Source of the DNA: Polaribacter vadi
GTDB lineage: Bacteria; Bacteroidota; Bacteroidia; Flavobacteriales; Flavobacteriaceae
DNA: 64,000 nt
Reading direction: 5' to 3'
Assembly: GCF_018861005.1 (NCBI RefSeq)
Contig: NZ_JAHKQL010000008.1
Span: 124,001 to 188,000, forward strand
Position numbers and translations under genes: made by a program. Below are positions 7,490 through 17,100 of the stretch, piece by piece. How positions within the stretch are numbered: the first letter of the stretch is position 1; every line of letters begins with the position of its first letter. The notes beneath the pieces are model-generated. The model saw only the letters and a list, made by a program, of their open reading frames with translations, was not told the DNA's origin and ran no database searches.

Positions 7490-9388
7490 ATGAAAAAAGT
7501 TCTTTTTTTACTTATTTGCATTCAATTTTCAATCTCTATTAAAGCGCAAAAAGCTAGAGAAAAAATCATAAAATCAGAAGTTAAATCGGCTGTGATTTTT
7601 CTTGAAAACGCACAAGTTAATAGAGAAAAAACTGTTTTTTTATCTAAAGGTGAAAACATATTAAAATTTACAAACTTATCTCCTTTCGTTGACAGTAAAA
7701 GCATTCAAGTTAGAGCTAAAGATATAGAAATTCAGGCTATTAATTTTCAGAAAAATTACTTAAAACAAATAAAAAAGAATCCTGAATTACAGAAATTAAA
7801 AACTCAATTATCTTTAATTGTAAACAATATCAATTCAAAAAATGTTGATTTAGAAATTGTTAAAGAAGAAGTTTTATTTTTAAAATCTAACAAATCAATT
7901 GGTGGCAATCAAACTTTAACTGCAACAACTTTTAAGGAAGCTGCTAATTATTATGGAAGCAAAATTAAAACATTAAAAACAACCGAGTTTAAACTAAAAA
8001 ATGAAATAAGAACTTTAAACTTACAAGCTTCGAAAATAGAAAAGCAGATAAATGATTTTACATCAAACAAGAATTTTGGTTCAGGTGAAATTACAATCCG
8101 TTTAAAATCTGAACAAACTAAAAACACCAAATTTATTTTAAGTTATAATGTTGATAATGTTGGTTGGTATCCTTCTTATGATGTTCGAGTAAAAGATATA
8201 AACTCTCCTTTAGAATTAGTTTACAAAGCAAATTTGTATCAAAATTCAAAAGTAGATTGGACCAATGTAAAACTAAGTTTTTCTTCTGGTAACCCATCAA
8301 AATCAAATAAAGTAAAAGAAGTAATCCCTTATTTTATAGATTATGGAACAAATCCGCCAAATTATAAAAACAATATTAATAAAGTTACAGGTATAGTTAG
8401 TAGTTCTGGAGAGCCTTTACCTGGTGCAACTATTACTATTAAAGGCACAACCATAGGAACAACCACAGATTTTGATGGGAAATTTTCCCTAGAAATACCT
8501 GATACAAATAGCACATTATTAATTAACTATTTAGGTTTTAAATCTAAAGAAATGCCTGTTAATAGTAATTATATAAATGTTAACCTTGAAGAAGACAGTA
8601 ATCAATTAGATGAAATTGTAGTTGTAGGTTATGGAACAAAAAGAAAAGGAAGCAGCAAAAACAAACGAAATATAGGAACTGCATTAACTGGCAGAGCTGC
8701 TGGTATTTCTATTAGAGGAGCACCCTCTATAAAAGAAGAAAAAGTAAGTATTATTAACACTAAACAAGTAATAAACCAAACCACAGTTAATTTTGAAGTA
8801 GTTAAACCCTACTCTATTAAAACTAGTAATAAAAATTTTAGCATACCAATGAGAATTTTTGATATAGCTACTAATTATCAATATTATTCTTTTCCTAAAG
8901 CTGAACAAAGTGCATTTTTAGTAGCTAAAATCACAGATTGGGAAAAGTTTAATTTATTAGAAGCTGAAGCCAATATTTATTTTGAAGACACTTTTGTTGG
9001 CACTACTTTAATTGATACAAGGATTGCCAAAAAAGAATTAGAAATTTCTTTAGGTATTGATAAAAATGTAACCATTTCTAGAACTAAAGAAAAAGATTTT
9101 ACAACAAGACAATTTATAGGAAACAAAAAAGAAGAATCTAGAGTGTGGAACTACTCAGTAAAAAACAATAAAAATGAAGCGATTAATATTATAGTTTTAG
9201 ATCAAATTCCGATATCAATGTCTGAAACAATAAAAATTGAACTAGATACAGATATTACAAAAGGGAAACTGAATACCAAATCTGGTGAAATAAAATGGAA
9301 TATAAATTTAACATCAAAAGAAGTTAAAAACTTTAAACTAAAATATGCTGTAAAGCATCCTAAAAATTATGTAATAAACCTGGATTAA
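7490..9388 (+). CDS. MuiA-family / DUF4139 exported protein with embedded SusC-like segment
   Basis: A 632-residue protein with a signal peptide ending at KAQ (residue 20). Residues 25-190 are the DUF4140-like N-terminal region: a beta section (VKSAVIFLENAQVNRE) followed by a coiled coil. From about 200 the DUF4139 beta-rich domain begins (LSYNVDNVGWYPSYDVRV, 217-234, typical). It is interrupted at about 298-412 by a carboxypeptidase-D-regulatory-like domain (VTGIVSSSGEPLPGATI, TTDFDGKFSLEI) followed by a SusC-type signature (DEIVVVGYGTKRK, then TALTGRAAGISIRGAPS). DUF4139 then resumes to the C-terminus. The family is named after a mucoidy inhibitor; its molecular function is unknown. Likely periplasmic or surface-associated. 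Its stop overlaps that of the convergent polyprenyl synthase gene. Confidence 0.85.
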   Translation: MKKVLFLLICIQFSISIKAQKAREKIIKSEVKSAVIFLENAQVNREKTVFLSKGENILKFTNLSPFVDSKSIQVRAKDIEIQAINFQKNYLKQIKKNPELQKLKTQLSLIVNNINSKNVDLEIVKEEVLFLKSNKSIGGNQTLTATTFKEAANYYGSKIKTLKTTEFKLKNEIRTLNLQASKIEKQINDFTSNKNFGSGEITIRLKSEQTKNTKFILSYNVDNVGWYPSYDVRVKDINSPLELVYKANLYQNSKVDWTNVKLSFSSGNPSKSNKVKEVIPYFIDYGTNPPNYKNNINKVTGIVSSSGEPLPGATITIKGTTIGTTTDFDGKFSLEIPDTNSTLLINYLGFKSKEMPVNSNYINVNLEEDSNQLDEIVVVGYGTKRKGSSKNKRNIGTALTGRAAGISIRGAPSIKEEKVSIINTKQVINQTTVNFEVVKPYSIKTSNKNFSIPMRIFDIATNYQYYSFPKAEQSAFLVAKITDWEKFNLLEAEANIYFEDTFVGTTLIDTRIAKKELEISLGIDKNVTISRTKEKDFTTRQFIGNKKEESRVWNYSVKNNKNEAINIIVLDQIPISMSETIKIELDTDITKGKLNTKSGEIKWNINLTSKEVKNFKLKYAVKHPKNYVINLD

Positions 9389-10362
9389 ATTTTTCTTTCA
9401 ACCACATAATCAATCATTTGTAGTAAAGATTTTTTATAAGGTGATGTTGGGTAGGTTTCTAAAATGTTTAATGCTCTTTGTCTGTAATCATTCATTTTAG
9501 AAACTGTATACTCAATTCCGCCATTTTCTTTTACAAACGCAATTACTTCTTTTACTCGCTTTTTATCTTTATTATGTTTTTTTATTGAATTGATAAGCCA
9601 AGCTTTTTCCTTTTTAGAGCAGTTATTTAGGGTGTAAATTAAAGGCAATGTCATTTTCTGTTCTTTAATATCTATACCTGTTGGTTTTCCTATTTTGGCA
9701 TCAGAATAATCGAACAAATCATCTTTTATTTGAAAAGCAATACCTATATATTCTCCAAATTTTCGCATTTGCTGTACAACATCGTTTTTTGCACCTACAG
9801 AAGCAGCTCCAATTCCACAGCAAGCTGCAATTAAAGTAGCTGTTTTTTGACGAATGATATCAAAATAAATATCTTCTGTAATATCCAATTTTCTTGCTTT
9901 TTCAATTTGTAATAACTCACCTTCACTCATTTCACGAACAGCAATAGAAATCAATTTTAACAGATCGAAATCTTCATTATCTATGGATAAAAGTAATCCT
10001 TTAGACAATAAAAAATCGCCAACTAAAACTGCAATTTTATTTTTCCATAAAGCATTAATCGAAAAGAAACCTCTACGTCTATTAGAATCATCTACAACAT
10101 CATCGTGTACTAAAGTAGCTGTATGTATTAACTCTACAACAGATGCCCCTCTGTAAGTTCTTTCATCAAAACCACCATCAGAAACCATTTTTGCTACTAA
10201 AAAAACAAACATTGGTCTCATTTGTTTTCCTTTTCTGCGAACTATATAATAGGTAATTCTATTTAAAAGCGGGACTTTAGAAAGCATTGCATCTTTGAAT
10301 TTCTTTTCAAAGAGCTCCATCTCGTTTTTAATAGGTAATTTAAAAAGTTCTACTGGCTTCAT
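9385..10362 (-). CDS. ispB: Long-chain polyprenyl diphosphate synthase
   Basis: A 325-residue trans-isoprenyl diphosphate synthase. The first aspartate-rich motif is DDVVDD at 87-92 followed by RRG, and the second is DDLFD at 214-218. GKQMRP near 45-50 forms the isopentenyl diphosphate site. It extends farnesyl diphosphate with isopentenyl diphosphate to make the side chain of menaquinone, the quinone of Flavobacteriaceae; the exact chain length cannot be read here. The symbol is by family analogy. Cytoplasmic or membrane-associated. The upstream rlmN gene is about 100 bases away on the same strand. Confidence 0.88.
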   Translation of the reverse strand: MKPVELFKLPIKNEMELFEKKFKDAMLSKVPLLNRITYYIVRRKGKQMRPMFVFLVAKMVSDGGFDERTYRGASVVELIHTATLVHDDVVDDSNRRRGFFSINALWKNKIAVLVGDFLLSKGLLLSIDNEDFDLLKLISIAVREMSEGELLQIEKARKLDITEDIYFDIIRQKTATLIAACCGIGAASVGAKNDVVQQMRKFGEYIGIAFQIKDDLFDYSDAKIGKPTGIDIKEQKMTLPLIYTLNNCSKKEKAWLINSIKKHNKDKKRVKEVIAFVKENGGIEYTVSKMNDYRQRALNILETYPTSPYKKSLLQMIDYVVERKI

Positions 10363-10464
10363 TTTATTCTGAACAGGTTTCAGTAATTGGTGTAAAAATA
10401 CAAAAAATAAAAGTCGGATTTTGTTAATTAAATCATTACAGAATTCATGATTTAACTATAAAAG

Positions 10465-11502
10465 TTAAGCTTTATTAGCCAATTGCCCACAAGCTGCATC
10501 AATATCTTTACCTCTACTTCGTCTTACATTTACAGTAATATCGTGCATTTCTAAATTAGAAATATAGTTATTTATAGCAGAATTACTTGCTTGTTGAAAC
10601 TCACCATCATCTATAGGATTGTACTCGATTAAATTGACTTTACATGGCACATATTTACAGAACTCAACAAGTGCTTTTATGTCTTCTTTGCTGTCGTTAA
10701 TTCCATCCCAAACTACATATTCGTAAGTAATTGCTCTTTTGGTTTTTTCGTACCAATATTCTAAAGATTCTTTTAAATCTTTTAAAGGAAAATTAGTGTT
10801 AAAAGGCATTATTGATGTTCTAACCTCATCTATTGCTGAGTGTAATGAAACTGCTAAATTGAATTTAACCTCTTCATCTGCCATTTTTTTAATCATTTTT
10901 GGCACTCCAGATGTAGAAACTGTTATTCTTTTTGATGACATTCCTAAACCTTCAGGAGACGTTATCATTTCTATAGATTTCAATACATTTTTATAGTTCA
11001 TAAGTGGCTCACCCATTCCCATAAAAACAATATTCGTCAATTTTTTATTATGATATAATCTACTTTGTTTATCAATAACAACTACTTGATCGTAAATTTC
11101 ATCAGGATTTAGATTACGCATTCTTTTTAAACGTGCTGTTGCACAAAATTTACAATCTAAACTACACCCAACTTGACTAGAAACACAAGCTGTTGTTCTT
11201 TTTTCTGTTGGTATTAAAACTGATTCTACTACCAAACCATCATGTAATTTAATACCATTTTTTATAGTACCATCATTACTCTTTTGCATAGAATCTACCT
11301 TAATATGATTGATGACAAAATTGGCTTCTAACATTTCTCTTGTTGCTTTAGAGATGTTAGTCATATCCTCAAAAGTATGTAAAGACTTGTTCCAAAGCCA
11401 TTCATAAACTTGGTTTCCACGAAAAGCTTTATCGCCATTTTCTACAAAAAAATCGCGCAACTGTTCTTTGGTTAAGGCTCTTATGTCTTTCTTTTTATCC
11501 AA
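10465..11502 (-). CDS. rlmN: 23S rRNA (adenine-2503-C2) / tRNA methyltransferase, radical SAM
   Basis: A 345-residue RlmN. The radical-SAM cluster ligands are Cys113, Cys117 and Cys120 (CSLDCKFC). The conserved C-terminal cysteine that forms the methyl-carrying intermediate is Cys338 in DAACGQLA. GEPLMNY and VSTSG are further family signatures. It methylates C2 of A2503 in 23S rRNA and A37 of some tRNAs. The start codon is TTG at 11502-11500; no in-frame ATG lies nearby upstream, and the next methionine would delete the first 46 residues. A TAnnTTTG element is 36 bases upstream. Confidence 0.95.
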   Translation of the reverse strand: MDKKKDIRALTKEQLRDFFVENGDKAFRGNQVYEWLWNKSLHTFEDMTNISKATREMLEANFVINHIKVDSMQKSNDGTIKNGIKLHDGLVVESVLIPTEKRTTACVSSQVGCSLDCKFCATARLKRMRNLNPDEIYDQVVVIDKQSRLYHNKKLTNIVFMGMGEPLMNYKNVLKSIEMITSPEGLGMSSKRITVSTSGVPKMIKKMADEEVKFNLAVSLHSAIDEVRTSIMPFNTNFPLKDLKESLEYWYEKTKRAITYEYVVWDGINDSKEDIKALVEFCKYVPCKVNLIEYNPIDDGEFQQASNSAINNYISNLEMHDITVNVRRSRGKDIDAACGQLANKA

Positions 11503-11537
11503 TGGATTTCTAGTTTAAAAGTGTTGTATTAATTGTG

Positions 11538-11545
11538 CAAAAATA
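11538..11545 (-). promoter_or_regulatory. Candidate -7 element for rlmN
   Basis: The minus strand reads TATTTTTG followed by C, an exact match to TAnnTTTG. It would give a leader of roughly 28 bases to the TTG start at 11502. Confidence 0.5.
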
Positions 11546-11725
11546 CACTAATATTTTGAGGTTTGCTTTGGCTTTGTTAATAGGCTGTGTTAGTGATTAC
11601 TCATACTTTATTATTTTTATTGAAATCATGAATGTTTCACATTTTAAATAGCATCCTTTTTTTTGAGTTTTTTAAAAAAATGAGATATAATAAAAAGTAC
11701 AATCTTCAGGAACACACAAAATAAA
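11546..11725. other. Intergenic stretch between queA and rlmN
   Basis: About 180 bases of AT-rich DNA without a convincing reading frame on either strand, between the rlmN promoter element and the queA terminator. I see no RNA gene, no long repeat and no mobile-element end here. Confidence 0.6.
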
Positions 11726-11759
11726 AAAACTGACAATTAAATTACTAATTGTCAGTTTT
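11726..11759 (-). terminator. Rho-independent terminator of queA
   Basis: A perfect 14-base stem (11726-11739 with 11746-11759) around a 6-base loop. Read on the minus strand it is followed by a run of seven T, then ATTTTG. It lies 30 bases beyond the queA stop and separates queA from rlmN. Confidence 0.85.
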
Positions 11760-11789
11760 AATTATTGAATTTTAAAATTCTTAAATGTT

Positions 11790-12839
11790 TTATATAATTA
11801 ACATTGCATCTCCGTAAGTAGAAAATTTATAACCTTCTTTAATAGCTTCTTTATAAGCTTCCATTAAAAAATCGTAACCTGCAAATGCTGCTGCTTGCAT
11901 CATTAATGTAGATTTTGGTGTATGAAAATTAGTAATCATTGTGTTTGCAATGCTAAAATCGTAAGGAGGAAAAATAAACTTATTTGTCCAACCTTCAAAG
12001 GCATTTAACTCTGCATTAGAAGATACTGAAGATTCTACAGTTCTCATTACAGTTGTACCTACAGCACAAATTCTTCTTTTTTCTATTTTAGCTTTGTTAA
12101 TTTTATCTGCAGATGCAGCTGGTATAACAATTTGCTCAGAATCCATTTTATGTTTCGATAAATCTTCTACTTCAACTGGGCTAAAAGTACCTAAACCAAC
12201 ATGCAATGTCATTTCTGCAAAATCTACTCCTTTAATTTCTAAACGCTTTAATAAGTGTTTAGAAAAGTGTAAACCTGCTGTTGGTGCTGCAACTGCACCT
12301 TCGTGTTTTGCATAAATAGTTTGGTAACGTTCTTCATCAGAAGCTTCTACTTCTCTATTTATAGTTCTTGGTAGAGGTGTTTCACCAAGTTCTAATAATT
12401 TTTCTCTAAAAGCTTCGTAACTACCATCAAACAAAAAACGTAAAGTTCTACCTCTAGAGGTTGTGTTGTCTATAACCTCAGCTACTAAACTATCATCTTC
12501 ACCAAAAAATAATTTGTTACCAATTCTAATTTTCCTTGCAGGATCTACTAAAACATCCCATAATCTATTTTCTGCATTTAGTTCTCTTAATAAGAAAACC
12601 TCAATTCTAGCTCCTGTTTTTTCTTTATTACCAAACATTCTTGCAGGAAAAACTTTGGTGTTGTTTAACATTAAAATATCGCCTTCATCAAAATAATTGA
12701 TAACGTCTTTAAATGTTTTATGTTCTATAGTTTGGTCTTTTTTGTTTAAGACCATTAAACGAGATTCGTCTCTATGTTCTGCAGGATAAATTGCTAATAA
12801 TTCTTCTGGCAGTTCAAAATCAAAGTTTGATAATTTCAT
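11790..12839 (-). CDS. queA: S-adenosylmethionine:tRNA ribosyltransferase-isomerase
   Basis: The enzyme of queuosine synthesis that transfers and isomerises the ribosyl group of SAM to preQ1 at tRNA position 34. It has the canonical N-terminus [16 protein letters not shown], the IAVYPAE-like segment ([14 protein letters not shown]), [22 protein letters not shown] and the C-terminal [10 protein letters not shown] place the start at 12839, giving 349 residues. A frame to 12866 exists, but the -7 promoter element (12864-12871) overlaps that upstream ATG, so it would not be in the mRNA. Followed by a strong terminator. Confidence 0.95.
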   Translation of the reverse strand: MKLSNFDFELPEELLAIYPAEHRDESRLMVLNKKDQTIEHKTFKDVINYFDEGDILMLNNTKVFPARMFGNKEKTGARIEVFLLRELNAENRLWDVLVDPARKIRIGNKLFFGEDDSLVAEVIDNTTSRGRTLRFLFDGSYEAFREKLLELGETPLPRTINREVEASDEERYQTIYAKHEGAVAAPTAGLHFSKHLLKRLEIKGVDFAEMTLHVGLGTFSPVEVEDLSKHKMDSEQIVIPAASADKINKAKIEKRRICAVGTTVMRTVESSVSSNAELNAFEGWTNKFIFPPYDFSIANTMITNFHTPKSTLMMQAAAFAGYDFLMEAYKEAIKEGYKFSTYGDAMLII

Positions 12840-12863
12840 AAATGTATTTTGCTGTAAAAGATG

Positions 12864-12895
12864 CAAATATACGATATGAAAACAGGCGTTGTCAA
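12864..12895 (-). promoter_or_regulatory. Promoter of queA (-33 TTG, -7 TATATTTG)
   Basis: On the minus strand TTG (12895-12893) is followed after 21 bases by TATATTTG (12871-12864). Both Bacteroidota promoter halves are present at an acceptable spacing, which makes this the best promoter in the window. It begins immediately after the aroA stop, so queA can be transcribed independently of aroA. It also decides the queA start. Confidence 0.65.
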
Positions 12896-12913
12896 GTGTT
12901 TAGCTATTTATCT

Positions 12914-14143
12914 TTAAAGTTCATCAATTTTAATACCTAATTGTTGCATGTCTTTCCAAAACTTTTGGTAAGATTTTGTAACTACTTCAGCATTATTTAT
13001 TTGAATAGGAACTCGTAAAGCTAAAGGCGCAAAAGCCATAGCCATTCTATGATCGTTATAGGTTTTTATAGCAATATTTTTATGGATTATAGAAGTTACA
13101 GCCAATTCTAAAGTTTCGTTGGTTACAGAAATATTTGCACCCAATTTAGATAATTCATCGTGCAAAGCTACTAACCTGTCTGTTTCTTTAATTTTTAAAG
13201 TATGTAATCCAGATAAACTACAAGATATGCTTTCTGCGAAACAAGTAACCACAATAGTTTGTGCAATATCTGGTGCATTTTTTAGGTTGATAACCAAAGC
13301 TTCTTTCTTAGTTTCAGTTTCTTTTTTTAGAGTGATAAAATTCTCACCAAAAGTGGTGGTTACTCCAAAATGTTCATAGATTTCTGCTAAGCAAGAATCA
13401 CCTTGTAAACTTTCTTTTTTATAGGCTGATAATTGAATTTCTGAACCAATTTCTGCTAAAGCAACAATAGAATAAAAATAACTTGCAGAAGACCAATCAG
13501 ACTCTACAACAATCGTTTGTTTTTCAATTGATTTTTTTGGATAAACTTTAATGATATTTCCTTCAAAATTACTTTCTATACCTATTTGAGAAAGCAAACT
13601 CAACGTCATTTTAATATAAGGAATAGAGGTAATTTTACCTGTTAACTCAATTTCTAATCCGTTTTCTAATTTTGCTGCAATTAACAATAATGATGAAATA
13701 TATTGACTACTTACATTACCATTAATTTGAACTTTATCTTTAGTTATTTGAGTTCCTTTTATTCTAATTGGTGGATAACCTTCTTTGGCTTCGTAAGAAA
13801 TATTTGCTCCTAAACTTTTTAAAGCATCAACTAAAATTTCTATAGGTCTATTTTGCATTCTATCAGAACCTGTCAATACAGTTTCTCTGCCTTTTTGAAC
13901 GGCAAAATATGAAGTTAAAAAACGCATTGCAGTACCTGCATGACCAATATTTACCAATTCATCATCCGTAGAAAGTGCGTGTTGCATGTGCACAGAATCA
14001 TCAGAATCTGATAAGTTCTCTATAGAAAGTTCTGGAAATAATTTTTGTAAAATCAATAATCTATTCGATTCGCTTTTAGAACCAGAAATTGTAATTTTTT
14101 GGTCTATCTTTTTTTCTTGTAAAACATTTAACAATATGTCCAT
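12914..14143 (-). CDS. aroA: 3-phosphoshikimate 1-carboxyvinyltransferase (EPSP synthase)
   Basis: A 409-residue EPSP synthase of the shikimate pathway, transferring the enolpyruvyl group from phosphoenolpyruvate to shikimate 3-phosphate. Recognised by SGSKSESNRLLI near the N-terminus (residues 20-31), GHAGTAMRF, SGSDR/QNRPIEIL-type substrate loop (TGSDRMQNRP), SDWSSASYF, KETDRL and YNDHRMAMAFAPL. It is somewhat short for the family, as in other Bacteroidota. It lies 74 bases upstream of the queA start on the same strand and diverges from the BNR-repeat gene across 55 bases. Confidence 0.95.
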   Translation of the reverse strand: MDILLNVLQEKKIDQKITISGSKSESNRLLILQKLFPELSIENLSDSDDSVHMQHALSTDDELVNIGHAGTAMRFLTSYFAVQKGRETVLTGSDRMQNRPIEILVDALKSLGANISYEAKEGYPPIRIKGTQITKDKVQINGNVSSQYISSLLLIAAKLENGLEIELTGKITSIPYIKMTLSLLSQIGIESNFEGNIIKVYPKKSIEKQTIVVESDWSSASYFYSIVALAEIGSEIQLSAYKKESLQGDSCLAEIYEHFGVTTTFGENFITLKKETETKKEALVINLKNAPDIAQTIVVTCFAESISCSLSGLHTLKIKETDRLVALHDELSKLGANISVTNETLELAVTSIIHKNIAIKTYNDHRMAMAFAPLALRVPIQINNAEVVTKSYQKFWKDMQQLGIKIDEL

Positions 14144-14178
14144 TCTAAAAATTGATTTTATTTCTTATTTTTAAATTT

Positions 14179-14186
14179 CAAACTTA
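14179..14186 (-). promoter_or_regulatory. Candidate -7 element for aroA
   Basis: The minus strand reads TAAGTTTG, 36 bases before the aroA start. It sits inside the short divergent region shared with the BNR-repeat gene, close to that gene's own start codon at 14199. Confidence 0.45.
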
Positions 14187-14198
14187 CAACTAACCAAC

Positions 14199-17100
14199 AT
14201 GAAAAAAGTACTTTTTCTGGTAATTTGCATATTCTTTTCTGCAAATGCCAAAGTTAATGCACAAAAAAAATCTACCAAAGTTTCTGATGAATATTTTAGC
14301 GCAATAAAATGGAGAAATATTGGCCCTTTTAGAGGAGGAAGAAGTGCTGCAGTAACAGGTGTTTCTGGCAAAGCAAATCTTTTTTACATGGGTGCAACTG
14401 GTGGTGGAGTTTGGAAAACTACTGACGCTGGTAATACTTGGCAAAATATTTCTGATGGATTTTTTGGAGGCTCTGTAGGTGCTGTAGCTGTTTCTGAATC
14501 TGATAATAATGTAATGTATGTTGGAATGGGAGAAAAAACCGTTCGTGGAAATGTTTCTTCTGGTGATGGAATTTGGAAATCTGAAAATGCAGGAAAAACA
14601 TGGAAACATGTGGGTTTAAAAAACTCTAGACATATTCCTAGAATGCGTATTCATCCTAAAAATTCTGATATTGTTTTTGCTGGAGTTATGGGTGATTTAT
14701 ACAAACCCACTCAAGAACGTGGGGTTTATAAAACTACTGATGGTGGCGAAACTTGGCGAAAAGTATTGTTTTCTAACGAAGATTCTGGAGTTATAGATTT
14801 AGTGATCGATCCAAATAACCCAAGAATTTTATACGCAACTACTTGGAATATTAGAAGAACTCCTTATAGTTTATCTTCTGGTGGTGATGGCTCTGCACTT
14901 TGGAAAAGTACTGATGAAGGTGAAACTTGGACAAACATATCAACAAATAAAGGTTTACCAGAAGGCATTTGGGGTATTGCTGGAGTTACAGTTTCGCCAG
15001 TAAATTCTGATATTGTGTATGCTTTAATTGAAAATAAAAAAGGTGGAGTTTATAAATCTACGGATGCAGGAAAAAACTGGAAACTTATAAATTCTGAAAG
15101 AAAATTAAGACAACGAGCTTGGTATTACACACGTTTGTATGCAGACACACAAGATGAAGATATTTTATATGTTTTAAATGTACGTTATCATAAATCTACG
15201 GATGGAGGAAAAACCTATAAAACATATAATGCGCCTCATGGAGATCATCATGATTTATGGATTGCACCAGAAGACAACCAAAGAATGATTATTGGTGATG
15301 ATGGTGGTGCACAAATTTCTTTTGATGCTGGAGAAAATTGGAGTACGTATATGAATCAGCCTACATCTCAATTTTATAGAGTTACCACAGACAATCATTT
15401 TCCTTATCGAATTTTAGCAGCGCAACAAGATAATTCTACCGTAAGAATTTCTCATAGAACTGGAGGCAGATTTATTACAGAATCAGATTGGTCTTCTACC
15501 GCAGGTGGAGAAAGTGCACATATTGCTGTAGACCCTTTAAATGATGATATTGTTTATGGTGGTAGTTATAGTGGCTTATTAACCAGAGTAAACCATAAAA
15601 CTAACGAATCTAGAGCTGTAAATGTTTGGCCAGACGACCCAATGGGACATGGTGCAGAGGATTTTAAATATCGTTTTCAGTGGAATTTCCCAATTTTATT
15701 TTCACCAAATAATAAGAAAAGATTGTATGCTGCTTCTAATCATTTACACGTAACTGAAGATGAAGGACAATCTTGGCAATTAATTAGTCCAGATTTAACA
15801 AGAAACGATCCAAAAACGTTAGGTCCTTCTGGAGGACCAATTACCAAAGACAATACAAGTGTAGAATATTATGGAACTATTTTCGCAGTTGCAGAATCTC
15901 ATTTACAACCTGGTTTAATTTACACGGGTTCTGATGATGGTTTGGTACACATCACAAAAAATAATGGTGAATCTTGGGATAACATCACGCCTAAAAAAAT
16001 GCCAGAATGGATGATGATTAACTGCATAGAAATTGACCCTTTTACAAAAGGTGGCGCTTATATTGTAGGTACAAAATACAAATCTGGTGATTACTCACCT
16101 TATATTTATAAAACGGAAAATTACGGAAAATCTTGGGATTTAATTGTAACCGGAATTGCAAATGAAGATTTTACAAGAGCTTTAAGAGCAGATCCAAAAC
16201 GCAAAGGTTTATTATATGCTGGTACAGAAAGAGGTATGTATATTTCTTTTGATGATGGTAAAAATTGGCAAACTTTTAAACAGAATTTACCAATTGTACC
16301 TATTACAGATTTAGCTATAAAAGATGATAATTTAATTGCTGCAACTCAAGGTCGTTCTCTTTGGATTATTGATGATTTAACTCCTTTACATCAGTTAAAC
16401 ACATCAAAAAAAGAAGATGTTATTTTGTACAAACCAAAAGATGCTTATAATTTATCTGGTGGTAGAGGAAGAACTTCTAGAACTGCAGGTACAAATCATT
16501 CTGGAGGTGTAAATATTTATTATTATATCAATGAACTAAAGGAAAAAGATGTTGCATCTATTTCTATTTTTGATGCCAATGATAACTTGATTAAAAAATT
16601 CTCTACAAAGCCTGATAAAGATAAAAAAGAAGGCAAATTGAACATAGAAGAAGGCAACAATATTTTTAATTGGAACATGATGTATGATGGTGCAGAATCT
16701 GTAAAAGGAATGATTTTGTGGTGGGCTTCTTTGTCTGGACCAATGGCTTTACCTGGTACTTATAAAGTTGAATTAAGTGTAAATGATGTGAAAAAATCGC
16801 AAAACTTTTCAATTGTTAAAAACCCAATGTCTGAAGCTTCTGAAAGTGATATGAAAGCTCAGTTTGATTTTATTAATGACATCAACAAAAAAATGACTGA
16901 AATTCATAAAGCTTTAAAGAATGTTGCTAAAGTTAAAAATCAAGTTGGTTTGTTAAAAAAATCAATCAAAGACAAAAAGAAACATAAAGGTTTAATTGAT
17001 TTTGCTGATAAATTAGTAAAAGATATGACTATTGTTGAAGAAAAATTATATCAAACAAAATCTAAAAGTGGGCAAGATCCTTTAAATTACCCAATTCGTT

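Noticed and set aside
12840-12866. Longer queA start at 12866
   Set aside because: It overlaps the -7 promoter element and adds residues not typical of QueA.
14190-14609. Minus-strand open frame of 139 codons inside the BNR-repeat gene
   Set aside because: It lies antisense to the signal peptide and first blades, has low-complexity serine/arginine/phenylalanine composition and no recognisable domain; it is a shadow of the real gene.
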